64,000 nucleotides of DNA from Bacteroidota bacterium (GTDB taxonomy: Bacteria; Bacteroidota; Ignavibacteria; UBA10030), in NCBI GenBank assembly GCA_021813905.1, contig JAKAJH010000002.1, positions 62,001-126,000 on the forward strand, read 5' to 3'. Of this stretch, positions 21,951 to 30,545 are shown in pieces (the stretch's first letter is position 1; every line of letters starts with the position of its first letter). The notes beneath the pieces are model-generated. The model was given only the letters and a program-made list of their open reading frames with translations. It searched no databases and was not told the origin of the DNA. The translations under genes were made by a program, and so were the position numbers.

Positions 21951-23825
21951 CTACTTGAACAGCCCCTTGAGGGCGTCCCCCGCCTTCTTCTTCAGCGCAT
22001 CCTCCTGCTTCTTCTTCTCCGCGTTCACCTTATCCTCGAGCTCCTTCTTCTTCTTCTCGACCATTGCGACCTTCTCGTTCATCATCGTCTCGTACGACTT
22101 CACCTTGGCCATCACATCGGCCCGCTTCTGATCGTAGAGCGCCATGACCTCGCGGCGCTTGGCGGCGATCGCGCCGTCCACGCGGGCCCGGAGCTCGTTC
22201 TGGAGCTTCGCCAGCTCGTCTCCCAGCACTTTCTTGGTGCGTGACGCCAGCTGATCGTCCAGATCGGTTGAGAAGGCCACGTCGAATTTATCCGTGTCCT
22301 TCCACATCCGGAGGTTGACGAAGAAGCCGCTGATGGAGGCGAGAACGTCGTGTGCGATGCGCTCGACATTGTTCTTCGGCGGGGCGGCAAACACGATCCG
22401 CATCCCCCGGAAGTCAATCCGCGTGTTCGAGTCGAACTGATTCCCCGGCGTGTGGACGGTGATGCTCGCATCCGCCGTGGCGTTGGTGATCTTTGACGGC
22501 AGGAAGCCCGAGTTGCCGACCTGCATGTCATCGACGGCAAGGCCGGTCAGCTTCGCCTTGTAGTCGTCCACCGGGATGTCGCCGCGTCGGTCGAACGATG
22601 CATCGAGGGTCAGCGTCGTGGTTCCGCCCCTGGTGGCAAGGATGGAGGCGGTCAGCGGCACTCGCGTGACACGCTGGTCGTTCGTGATGTTCAGGATCTG
22701 GCCCTTCGCGTAGAAGTATTGCGGATCCTGCTTCTGATCGGTACCGCCGGACAGGAGGATCTTCTGGATCCAGAACTTGGGATAGGCGCGATCTGCGGGG
22801 AAATGGATCACCTGTCCCCTCATCCGCCGGGGCGATTCCTCCGCCGGCTTGGAGGACGTGGACGGGATCTTGTCTTTGGCCATCTGCACGTAGCCGAGAT
22901 ACGTGTACGCCTTGTTCAAAATGTCGGGCCCGAGCAGCAGACCCGCCAGGCCCTTCATGGAGACGTCCGGCAGGCGCGCCATGCGAAGCACGTTTTGGTA
23001 GTCCTGACGGGCGAGATCATCGATCTGACCGATCGAGCCGGAGAATTGGTTCACGTTCCGGGTCAGTGCATCCTTCTGCTGCTGGAAGGACTTGGAGATG
23101 TCGTTGATGCCGTCAGCAGCGCCCTTCACCGTGTTCAATGCGTTCGTGGCGCTCTGGACGTCTTTGATCGCGTTGACGTCGATGGAGCGAACGTTGGATT
23201 CGATCTGCGCCAACCTGGCTTTCGAAGCATCAAACTCCGCGGTGGACTTGTCCCACTGAGCGCTTGCCTCCTGAATCTGCCGTTTCAGCGTGTCAATCTG
23301 CCGGTACGATGCCAGGTTGTTCGGATTGACCAGGCTGTCAATATTGAGTGTCTTGCGGATCGCTGCGATATCGAAGACGGGAGCTTTCTTCTCGTCCTTC
23401 TTCAGCGCGGGCGCGGCGGCGGCGGTCAGACTTGCCGTACCGGGCAGCGGAGGGGTGGGAACAACCTCCCTGGGCAGCGAGCCGTCCGTTGTCCGCTTCG
23501 TGCCGAGAATGAAGTTGTTGACCTCCATCGTCTCGATGATATACTTGCCGCGCAACAACTGGCCGAAGTTCAGGGCGAACTGCACTCTTCCCGTCTCGAA
23601 GAGATTCTTCCAGGGGTCGTCGGAATTAGCAACCTGCAGGCGCTCGAAGCGGATGCCGATCGGCGAGAGTGTAACACGCAGACCGTCGATCTCAACCTTG
23701 GCGCCAACAGCCTTCTCGCCGGCATATTCCAGGCCGGACTCGATCCAGCCATCGATGAACAAGTACACAACGAGAACAAGGATGAAAAGCGGGATCAGAA
23801 CGAACAGGATGAAGTTCTTGCGCAT
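21951..23825 (-). CDS. TIGR03545-family envelope protein
   Basis: N-terminal TM, then GAKVEIDGLRVTLSPIGIRFERLQVANSDDPWKNLFETGRVQFALNFGQLLRGKYIIETMEVNNF; start at ATG 23825. Confidence 0.75.
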   Translation of the reverse strand: MRKNFILFVLIPLFILVLVVYLFIDGWIESGLEYAGEKAVGAKVEIDGLRVTLSPIGIRFERLQVANSDDPWKNLFETGRVQFALNFGQLLRGKYIIETMEVNNFILGTKRTTDGSLPREVVPTPPLPGTASLTAAAAPALKKDEKKAPVFDIAAIRKTLNIDSLVNPNNLASYRQIDTLKRQIQEASAQWDKSTAEFDASKARLAQIESNVRSIDVNAIKDVQSATNALNTVKGAADGINDISKSFQQQKDALTRNVNQFSGSIGQIDDLARQDYQNVLRMARLPDVSMKGLAGLLLGPDILNKAYTYLGYVQMAKDKIPSTSSKPAEESPRRMRGQVIHFPADRAYPKFWIQKILLSGGTDQKQDPQYFYAKGQILNITNDQRVTRVPLTASILATRGGTTTLTLDASFDRRGDIPVDDYKAKLTGLAVDDMQVGNSGFLPSKITNATADASITVHTPGNQFDSNTRIDFRGMRIVFAAPPKNNVERIAHDVLASISGFFVNLRMWKDTDKFDVAFSTDLDDQLASRTKKVLGDELAKLQNELRARVDGAIAAKRREVMALYDQKRADVMAKVKSYETMMNEKVAMVEKKKKELEDKVNAEKKKQEDALKKKAGDALKGLFK

Positions 23826-23826
23826 G

Positions 23827-24351
23827 TCACACCCCCAGGTCGCGGATCTTGAAGTACCAGCGCACCAGATAGTTCTTGCTGATGATCTGGTAGATCTTCC
23901 AGTGCTCAATGCGGGCGCCGAGAGTCGAGCGATACGTAATGACGAACTTCTTCATCCCGAAATACACCGGGAGGGCCAGAACGATCGCCGCCAGGAAGCT
24001 CCCGAGCACAATGGTATTGTTGAATCGCGTCAGCGGAGCGATCGGCGCATTGTAAAGGGTGGTCCACAGACCCTTGAGCGACTCGACGTTCACCAAAAGG
24101 AAGTAGCCCAGGTGGTGGAACAGCGGATCGAACACGTACGCGAAGAGGCTGAAGAGCGTGAATGCCAGAATGGCGGCAGAGAGGTTGACGTCCAGGATGA
24201 GGATGATCAGCCAGAGAAGCAATCCCTGAAGCGTCAACGTCGGCGACAGACCCACGATGGAGCCGAGGGCGAAGCCGCCGGCCACCTGGCGGGGCGTCTG
24301 GCCCTCGCGCAGGATCTTGATGAAGTTGGTGAGGATGTTGAGCCAGAACAT
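23827..24351 (-). CDS. TIGR03546-family membrane protein (DUF2062-like)
   Basis: REGQTPRQVAGGFALGSIVGLSPTLTLQGLLLWLIILILDVNLSAAILAF; directly upstream of the TIGR03545 partner. Confidence 0.75.
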   Translation of the reverse strand: MFWLNILTNFIKILREGQTPRQVAGGFALGSIVGLSPTLTLQGLLLWLIILILDVNLSAAILAFTLFSLFAYVFDPLFHHLGYFLLVNVESLKGLWTTLYNAPIAPLTRFNNTIVLGSFLAAIVLALPVYFGMKKFVITYRSTLGARIEHWKIYQIISKNYLVRWYFKIRDLGV

Positions 24352-24390
24352 GGCGATTCCGTTGATCGGTGGGAGGAGTGTATCCGAAAG

Positions 24391-24419
24391 AAAATAGCGA
24401 GTTGGAGGGAGTTATGCAA
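24391..24419 (-). promoter_or_regulatory. Putative promoter of TIGR03546-TIGR03545 operon
   Basis: Minus strand TTGCAT - N17 - TATTTT (ATGCAA 24414-24419; AAAATA 24391-24396). Confidence 0.5.
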
Positions 24420-24613
24420 CACGGCGGATGCACACGCCGGCAGGCCGCCATCTCCGCGTGTTGAGAAGAGCACGCGGGGCTGCCCGGACGGACGGGCCGG
24501 CGTGTACGACCCAATATGCCCGTTTGTGAACCGGTGAGCGCCCGCCGTGAGTGCACCAAAGCAGCTCACCGCAACCTCCGACGCGGGAATGCAAACACCG
24601 CGAAGAAACACAA

Positions 24614-24648
24614 CGCCCGCGGCGGGACCGGGATCCGCACCGCGGGCG
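24614..24648 (-). terminator. Terminator of the first multiheme cytochrome gene
   Basis: Perfect CGCCCGCGG/CCGCGGGCG repeat followed on minus strand by TTGTGTTTCTT. Confidence 0.65.
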
Positions 24649-24671
24649 CGAACATATTCGTGAAGAGGCGC

Positions 24672-26774
24672 TTACTTCAGCAACACCATCTTCTTCGATG
24701 CGGTGAACATTCCGGATTGCAGGCGGTAGATGTAAATGCCGCTCGCGACATGCTCGCCGTTCTTGTCCAGACCGCTCCAGGTGGCGCGATAGGAGCCGGC
24801 GTCCTTGACGTCATTCACGAGCGTCGAGACGTGCTTGCCGAGCATATCGAACACCTCGAGCGTCACGGCAGAGCGCTGCGGGACGGAGAAGCTGATCTCC
24901 GTCGTCGGATTAAACGGGTTCGGGTAGTTCTGGCCGAGCGCAAAAGTCGCGGGCACGGTCGGATCCACGCGCTCCACGCCGGTGATCGCACCGATGGAGG
25001 CGTTCAGCAGCGCCACGGTATACGCGGGATTATGAATGCCGTGGCTGAAGTCGTTCTTGACGTAATAATAGTTCCAGACGCCCTGGATCAATTCGGGGCG
25101 GTTCTTCACCGCCAGCGAGTCCTTCTTCATGTTTACGGGTTCGCCGGTGGCGGGATCGATCGGCAGCTTCGCTTTCAGCTTCGCGAGCAATCCGTCGACC
25201 TCGGTGGCAAACGGTTCGATCGTGCCGTCTCCGTCCAGGTCGCTCTTGGCCATCTTCTGGCTGAAGGACGTGGTGACCTCCGCATGACACTGCGTGCAGA
25301 CGCCCGCAAAATCGACGCCGAGGGAGTCCATCGTCATTTCGTGATTCGAGTGGACACTGGATCCGTTCGTGCGTGTCTGCATGTGGCAGGTGACGCAGCT
25401 GTTTGCCGTCACAGTCAGGTGAACGCTTTGTGTGCTGGCAACGGTGCCGCCGTACTGGTAGCCGTTCTGACCGAACAGCATATCGGCCTGCACACTGTAG
25501 TGATTATAGAAGCGGTCTCCCCATCCGTAGTACGGAGCGACGGCCGTGATCTTGGCGTTGACGCTGTACCGACCGCGATGACAGTTCATGCACAGTTGCC
25601 CCTTGCCGCCGAGCGTAGGCACGTAGCCGTTCATGAGCGAATCGACGACGACCGTGCGGAGCTGGTTGGGATTGGCGTTGCCGTGCGGTTCGTGGCACAC
25701 GGAGCAGCCGATGGGCATGTTGCCATCGGCCGCGCCGGCATAGCCGGGAGACAGACGATTGGCGGCGAATTTCACAAAGGCTGCGCCACTGTGGCACGGA
25801 TAACAGTTATTCTGGCTGGTGTGTCCGCCCTCGGGAAGCGTGCCGTGCTTCGATGCGGCCCAGTAGCTGCCGAGACGATGCTTCTTGGGCGCGTCGTGGC
25901 ACTGCATGCAGACGCCGGCGTCCAGGCTCTTGCCGATGCCGCTCTTCATAAGATACGCACCGGTCATGTGGTCTCCTCCGGGGCCGTGACAGCTTTCACA
26001 GCCGATCGTGGCGACATTCTTTTGGGCGGCGCTCAGGGCGTCCCAAAGCGCCATCGTATCTTTCGGGATCCAGTAATCACCGTCGAACTGAAGACCCTTG
26101 TACCAGGTCGTGTCCCATCCGGTCTGGGCGGCGAGAGCGCCGAAGTTGCCGTTGTTAACGGTCGGCTCCCATCCGGTCGTGTGACACTTGATGCAGCCGC
26201 TGGCGTACGCGCCCTTGTTATCATGCGCCGGGTCGTTCTCGAGATTTCCGGTAATACCCTCCTTGAAGACCAGCGCATGCGGTGTCGTCGCCCACGCGGT
26301 CATATTGGCGGCGTGGCATCCGGATCCGCAGCCGCCGGCACCGCTGCCGATGCCCACGTACGAGCTGGCACGAATGGTATCGACGTCGCTCACCGTTCCG
26401 TTCACGGTCACCTGCACGATGTACTGACCGGCGAGGTCCGCAATGAAGGATGTGAAGATCGTGTCAGTGCGCACGAACGACGCCGTGGAAGACGTCGGCC
26501 TGCTCACGAATGACCATGCGAACGTGGAAACGGTTGTGGTGCCGGAGCCGGCGGTGTCGGCGGACAGATAGACACGCATCCCCGTCCCGACGACGCGAAG
26601 CCCCGTAGCGACATTGTTGACCGTCGATGGCGCCGAGTACGCGGCGGGAATAACACTGCGCCGTCCGGGCGACAGGGGTTTCACCGTCACGTTGACCGTC
26701 TGAGCAAGCAGGTCAACGGAAGCGGCGATCCCGGCCGCCAACAGCACGAGGCAGACGATAGCCAATCGTTTCAT
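24672..26774 (-). CDS. T9SS-type exported multiheme c-type cytochrome
   Basis: Signal peptide; eight CXXCH motifs (CIKCH, CESCH, CMQCH, CYPCH, CSVCH, CMNCH, CVTCH, CTQCH) plus a CX3CH; C-terminal FALGQNYPNPFNPTTEISFSVP...ASGIYIYRLQSG...KKMVLLK. Confidence 0.9.
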   Translation of the reverse strand: MKRLAIVCLVLLAAGIAASVDLLAQTVNVTVKPLSPGRRSVIPAAYSAPSTVNNVATGLRVVGTGMRVYLSADTAGSGTTTVSTFAWSFVSRPTSSTASFVRTDTIFTSFIADLAGQYIVQVTVNGTVSDVDTIRASSYVGIGSGAGGCGSGCHAANMTAWATTPHALVFKEGITGNLENDPAHDNKGAYASGCIKCHTTGWEPTVNNGNFGALAAQTGWDTTWYKGLQFDGDYWIPKDTMALWDALSAAQKNVATIGCESCHGPGGDHMTGAYLMKSGIGKSLDAGVCMQCHDAPKKHRLGSYWAASKHGTLPEGGHTSQNNCYPCHSGAAFVKFAANRLSPGYAGAADGNMPIGCSVCHEPHGNANPNQLRTVVVDSLMNGYVPTLGGKGQLCMNCHRGRYSVNAKITAVAPYYGWGDRFYNHYSVQADMLFGQNGYQYGGTVASTQSVHLTVTANSCVTCHMQTRTNGSSVHSNHEMTMDSLGVDFAGVCTQCHAEVTTSFSQKMAKSDLDGDGTIEPFATEVDGLLAKLKAKLPIDPATGEPVNMKKDSLAVKNRPELIQGVWNYYYVKNDFSHGIHNPAYTVALLNASIGAITGVERVDPTVPATFALGQNYPNPFNPTTEISFSVPQRSAVTLEVFDMLGKHVSTLVNDVKDAGSYRATWSGLDKNGEHVASGIYIYRLQSGMFTASKKMVLLK

Positions 26775-27103
26775 GGAAGAGCTCTCCCTTGAAGTGAGTA
26801 GTGGATGATGCGGGTTACACACACCGTCGGTACGATCGGTGTGTGCAGTGAATCCCCCCGGAAGAGAGCAGGAGTAGGCAGGAGTCCGGGCTCGACTTCT
26901 TGTTGGAGGGAACCACGACGGGGGTCAACATCTGTACCACTGAACGCTGGTGAGGACTACAACACCGCGAGAAAGAGAATGATGAAGAGGCCAACAGGTT
27001 GAAGGAGGGTCGCGCGGATATTACGTCTTCGCACGTCCGGCCTTTCCCACGGTGAAGGCGGAATTCTCGTGCGTGCGAAAAGATACGCCGGATAGAAATA
27101 AAG

Positions 27104-27140
27104 AGCCCGCGGAGGGCTCTGCCCAACCCATCCGCGGGCT
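27104..27140 (-). terminator. Terminator of the second multiheme cytochrome gene
   Basis: Perfect AGCCCGCGGA/TCCGCGGGCT stem followed on minus strand by CTTTATTTCTA. Confidence 0.75.
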
Positions 27141-27167
27141 TGAATGATGCTCGTTTGAGGAGGAGAA

Positions 27168-30077
27168 CTACTTGAGCATCACCATCTTCTTCACAGACGA
27201 GAAGGAACCGGCTTGGATCCGATACAGATAAACGCCGCTGCTCACGTGCTCGCCGAAGGCACTGGTGCCATCCCACCGCACGGAGAAGTTGCCGGCGCTC
27301 ATCGTACCGTTCACGAGCGTCTTCACTTCAACGCCGGACATCGTGTAGATCGTGATCCGGACATGCTCTTCGGTCGGAAGGCCGAAGCGGATCTCGGTGC
27401 TCGGGTTGAAGGGGTTCGGGTAGTTCTGGCCGAGCGCGAACTCGGTCGGGATACCGCCCGTCTCGTTGACGTCGGTCGTTGTTGCGGCCGCCTCGGACGA
27501 GGCGCCGCTCTTCATGCTGCTCTGCACCTGCTGAGCAACGACCTTGTAGTAGTACGTGTGACCGCCCGTCACGCTGTTGTCCGTGTACTGGACGTCCTTG
27601 ATGTTCGCGGCGATCGGCGTCAGGCCGCTCACGCTAAAGCCGGTGGTGGTGGAGCGATACACCGAATACGTGAAGGCGACGAGACCGCGCGAATCGGGCA
27701 TCACGTCGGGCTGGTTCCACTTCAGCAAGATGCCGTTGGGACCGGCCGATGCGACGAGACCGGAAGGCGCATTGGGCACCAGGTTGGCAACGGAGTAGAA
27801 GCTGTCCACCGGGCTCATGTACTTCGTCAGCATGCCGTTCGAGAATCCGGCAACATACACGGCGGTGTAGGCTGCGGAATCCGCATCCGTCGGGACGTCG
27901 GCGGAGAGGATCGTACCGGTCGGCGCGTACGGACCGTACGACACCCACGAAGTGTAATCATTCATCTTGAAGAGCTTGCCCGGAGCCGCCTGGCCGATCA
28001 TGTCGGCGAAGGAGTTGACCTTCGCGCTCGGTGCCGTGCCGGCGTTCAGAACACGCTTGAAGACGAAGTACTGTGCAACCGCGCCGTAGGAGGCCTTCTC
28101 CGCGGGGAACGGCTGCCACGACACGCGGACATACCGGCCGTTGTCGTTCGGACGGTCGGTGACGGAGATCGCAGACACCGCACCGCTGCCAAGGCTCAGC
28201 TGCTCGATGGAGGACTGCAGCAGCTCCTTGGCGTACTCGTGGTTGTGCACGCCCTCGCTGCCATCATTGAGGACGAAGTAGTAGTTGTAAGAGGCGGCGC
28301 TTTCCGTCGTCGTAAGTTTCAGCTTGACGGCGGTGGGTGCATTCTTCCACGCTGCGTAGCGCGTCGGATCCATCGGATACACCGGCGTGGTATTCGCGGA
28401 GTCGCGCTTTGGAAGCGCGGCGGCAAGCTGAGCCAGAAGCGTGTCGATCTTCGCCTGCGACTGATTGACGAACTCCATCGAGACGGTGCCGTGGCACTCG
28501 CGGCAGCCGACATCATTGAGCATCTCGGTCGAGTCGGGCAGCAGGTACACGATCTTGAAGGTGTGGCCACCGAGCTTGTTCAGCAGGGTGTCGGGCGACG
28601 CGTACGTCGGATCGTAGTCCGGCGAATTGGCCATGTGGCACACCACGCAACGCTCGGAGATCTGCGAGTGCGAAGAGTTGGCGTACTTGTAGCCGGGGAA
28701 CTCCCAGCCGGTGGCGCTGGACGTTCCGCTGAGGGGAATGGCCGCGCTCATTGGCGTACCGTCAGCACCGATCAGCATCGGACCCTGGTGGGCATGATGC
28801 AGGCCGCTGTAGGTGCTGAAGCGGACCGTATGGCAACCGGTGCACGCTTCGGCAATGGACGTACGGCGAAGCTGCGCCGCATTGTTTCCATTGTGCGGAT
28901 CGTGGCACGCTTGGCAGGTGATAGGCTGCGGGTTGTCCCAGATGACCTGACCGGCGGGAACCACCGGCTCGGGGTTGCCGTGAATCGTCTGATTCACATA
29001 TCCCTGGGCGGTATGGCAAGAGTTGCAGCCGGAGCGATCCATGTACTGGCCGCTGGCACCCTCGGCGAGAGAGTTCGCGTGCTTAGAAGAGGCCCACGAG
29101 TAACCTTTGCCGTGACGGTCGCCGGAAAAATGACAGGGCGCGCAGACATCGGAAGAGAATGACTTATCCATCTTGGTGTTGCCGGGCGTGGAGTACTGCT
29201 TCACATGCTCACCCGCGGGACCGTGGCAGTTTTCGCACTGAATGCCGGTCAACGCCATGAGGATCTTCAACGAGTCGGTCGTGGAGCTTGCGCCGCTGTT
29301 GGCGACGGTCACGAGGGAGTCGAAGACGCCCGGATGGTTCGGCGGAACGGTAAACTTGAGCTTCGATGCATATTCGGCATAGCCGCCGTTCGGGTCCGAA
29401 CTGAACGCAGAGGCTTTGTTTCCGCCGGCAGAGTGGCACGACATACAGCTGCTGCCGAAGTGACCGGCGGTCGTCAACGGAACGTCATTGAAGTCAAGAT
29501 TATTCATCTTGCGTCGGACGGCCCGGGCGTGGTTCGTATTCTGCCAATCGGTGAAGACGGTGGGATTGGTGCCGTGGCAACCGCAGGTAGCCGGGACGCC
29601 GGTGGCCGGATACACAAGGCTCCACCCCGCACCGACGAACTTCGCGGCCCGAATAGTATCCGTGGCCTGCGTTGCCGTTCCGCTGGCTGTGGTCGCGGTC
29701 ATTGTGACGATGTACGTGCCAATGGTATCGGGGATGAAATAGGTGACGAGACCGTTCAGGCTTGTCCCGCCGGATGTGTCCTGGATGGTCGCGGTTGATG
29801 TCGCCGGACCCGTAAGCGTCCACGTCGCGCTGGTGACAGTCAAAAGCGCGTCGCTGTACTTCTGTCCGGTGCCGGACCACGCGACGGGCTTCATCACGAC
29901 GCGTGTGCCGACAGGAACGTCCGTCAACCCCGTAGTTGCTTCCTTGTTTCCTTTGAACCGGTCGGGAACGCCGACAACGACAATCTTACCGGTTGACTGG
30001 GCAGTGACTACTGCAGGAGCAAAAACGAGGGAGGCGAGGACAACGAGGGCAAGGCAAAATTGCGCCAATCTGCTCAT
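27168..30077 (-). CDS. T9SS-type exported multiheme c-type cytochrome with fibronectin-III-like region
   Basis: Signal peptide; eight CXXCH motifs (CMSCH, CENCH, CAPCH, CNSCH, CQACH, CTGCH, CVVCH, CRECH) plus a CXCH; FN3-like LVPNAPSGLVASAGPNGILLKWNQP...YYYKVVAQ; FALGQNYPNPFNPSTEIRFGLP sorting domain. Confidence 0.9.
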   Translation of the reverse strand: MSRLAQFCLALVVLASLVFAPAVVTAQSTGKIVVVGVPDRFKGNKEATTGLTDVPVGTRVVMKPVAWSGTGQKYSDALLTVTSATWTLTGPATSTATIQDTSGGTSLNGLVTYFIPDTIGTYIVTMTATTASGTATQATDTIRAAKFVGAGWSLVYPATGVPATCGCHGTNPTVFTDWQNTNHARAVRRKMNNLDFNDVPLTTAGHFGSSCMSCHSAGGNKASAFSSDPNGGYAEYASKLKFTVPPNHPGVFDSLVTVANSGASSTTDSLKILMALTGIQCENCHGPAGEHVKQYSTPGNTKMDKSFSSDVCAPCHFSGDRHGKGYSWASSKHANSLAEGASGQYMDRSGCNSCHTAQGYVNQTIHGNPEPVVPAGQVIWDNPQPITCQACHDPHNGNNAAQLRRTSIAEACTGCHTVRFSTYSGLHHAHQGPMLIGADGTPMSAAIPLSGTSSATGWEFPGYKYANSSHSQISERCVVCHMANSPDYDPTYASPDTLLNKLGGHTFKIVYLLPDSTEMLNDVGCRECHGTVSMEFVNQSQAKIDTLLAQLAAALPKRDSANTTPVYPMDPTRYAAWKNAPTAVKLKLTTTESAASYNYYFVLNDGSEGVHNHEYAKELLQSSIEQLSLGSGAVSAISVTDRPNDNGRYVRVSWQPFPAEKASYGAVAQYFVFKRVLNAGTAPSAKVNSFADMIGQAAPGKLFKMNDYTSWVSYGPYAPTGTILSADVPTDADSAAYTAVYVAGFSNGMLTKYMSPVDSFYSVANLVPNAPSGLVASAGPNGILLKWNQPDVMPDSRGLVAFTYSVYRSTTTGFSVSGLTPIAANIKDVQYTDNSVTGGHTYYYKVVAQQVQSSMKSGASSEAAATTTDVNETGGIPTEFALGQNYPNPFNPSTEIRFGLPTEEHVRITIYTMSGVEVKTLVNGTMSAGNFSVRWDGTSAFGEHVSSGVYLYRIQAGSFSSVKKMVMLK

Positions 30078-30545
30078 AAAGCCTCCTCAGAGGGATGGTA
30101 TGTGTGAATCTCTTCGGCGAAATGCCCGAAGAGTTGGTGATAAGCCTGAACGGCTAATCGCCGAACAGTCGCGCGGGAAGGGTCAAGAACTGTACCAAAG
30201 TCCGATTTTTGCGATACGCAGAAAACGTTGATTATATCAACAAAAAATGGCCCCGCCCGTTCAATTCGCTTGCCGTTTATTAGAAATGGGGAGGCTAATT
30301 GCAGTGCCTTTGCAGACGTGAGAATACAATCCGGAGGAGTATAAATGAAAGGGGAGCCCCAAAAACAAAGGAGTTTCCAGTCCGAAAATCCTTCCGGACC
30401 GTGTGTTGGCGGTCGCACGCACGGCCGGAGAACGAGAGAACCGATCCGGCGAGTCCGCTTGCGGCATGCAATGACGTTGCATCGATTCCGCGAAGCGCAG
30501 CGCCGCACAACCGGCGTCGCCGCGAAAAATCAGTATATTATCGCC

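Noticed and set aside
24516-26513. 665-aa plus-strand ORF opposite the short multiheme cytochrome
   Set aside because: Antisense of a gene with signal peptide, heme motifs and sorting domain
26775-27103. Known riboswitch (cobalamin, c-di-GMP-I) in the cytochrome leader
   Set aside because: Conserved core sequences of those classes are not visible; kept only as an unassigned structured leader
27213-29162. 649-aa plus-strand ORF opposite the long multiheme cytochrome
   Set aside because: Antisense shadow ORF; biased composition
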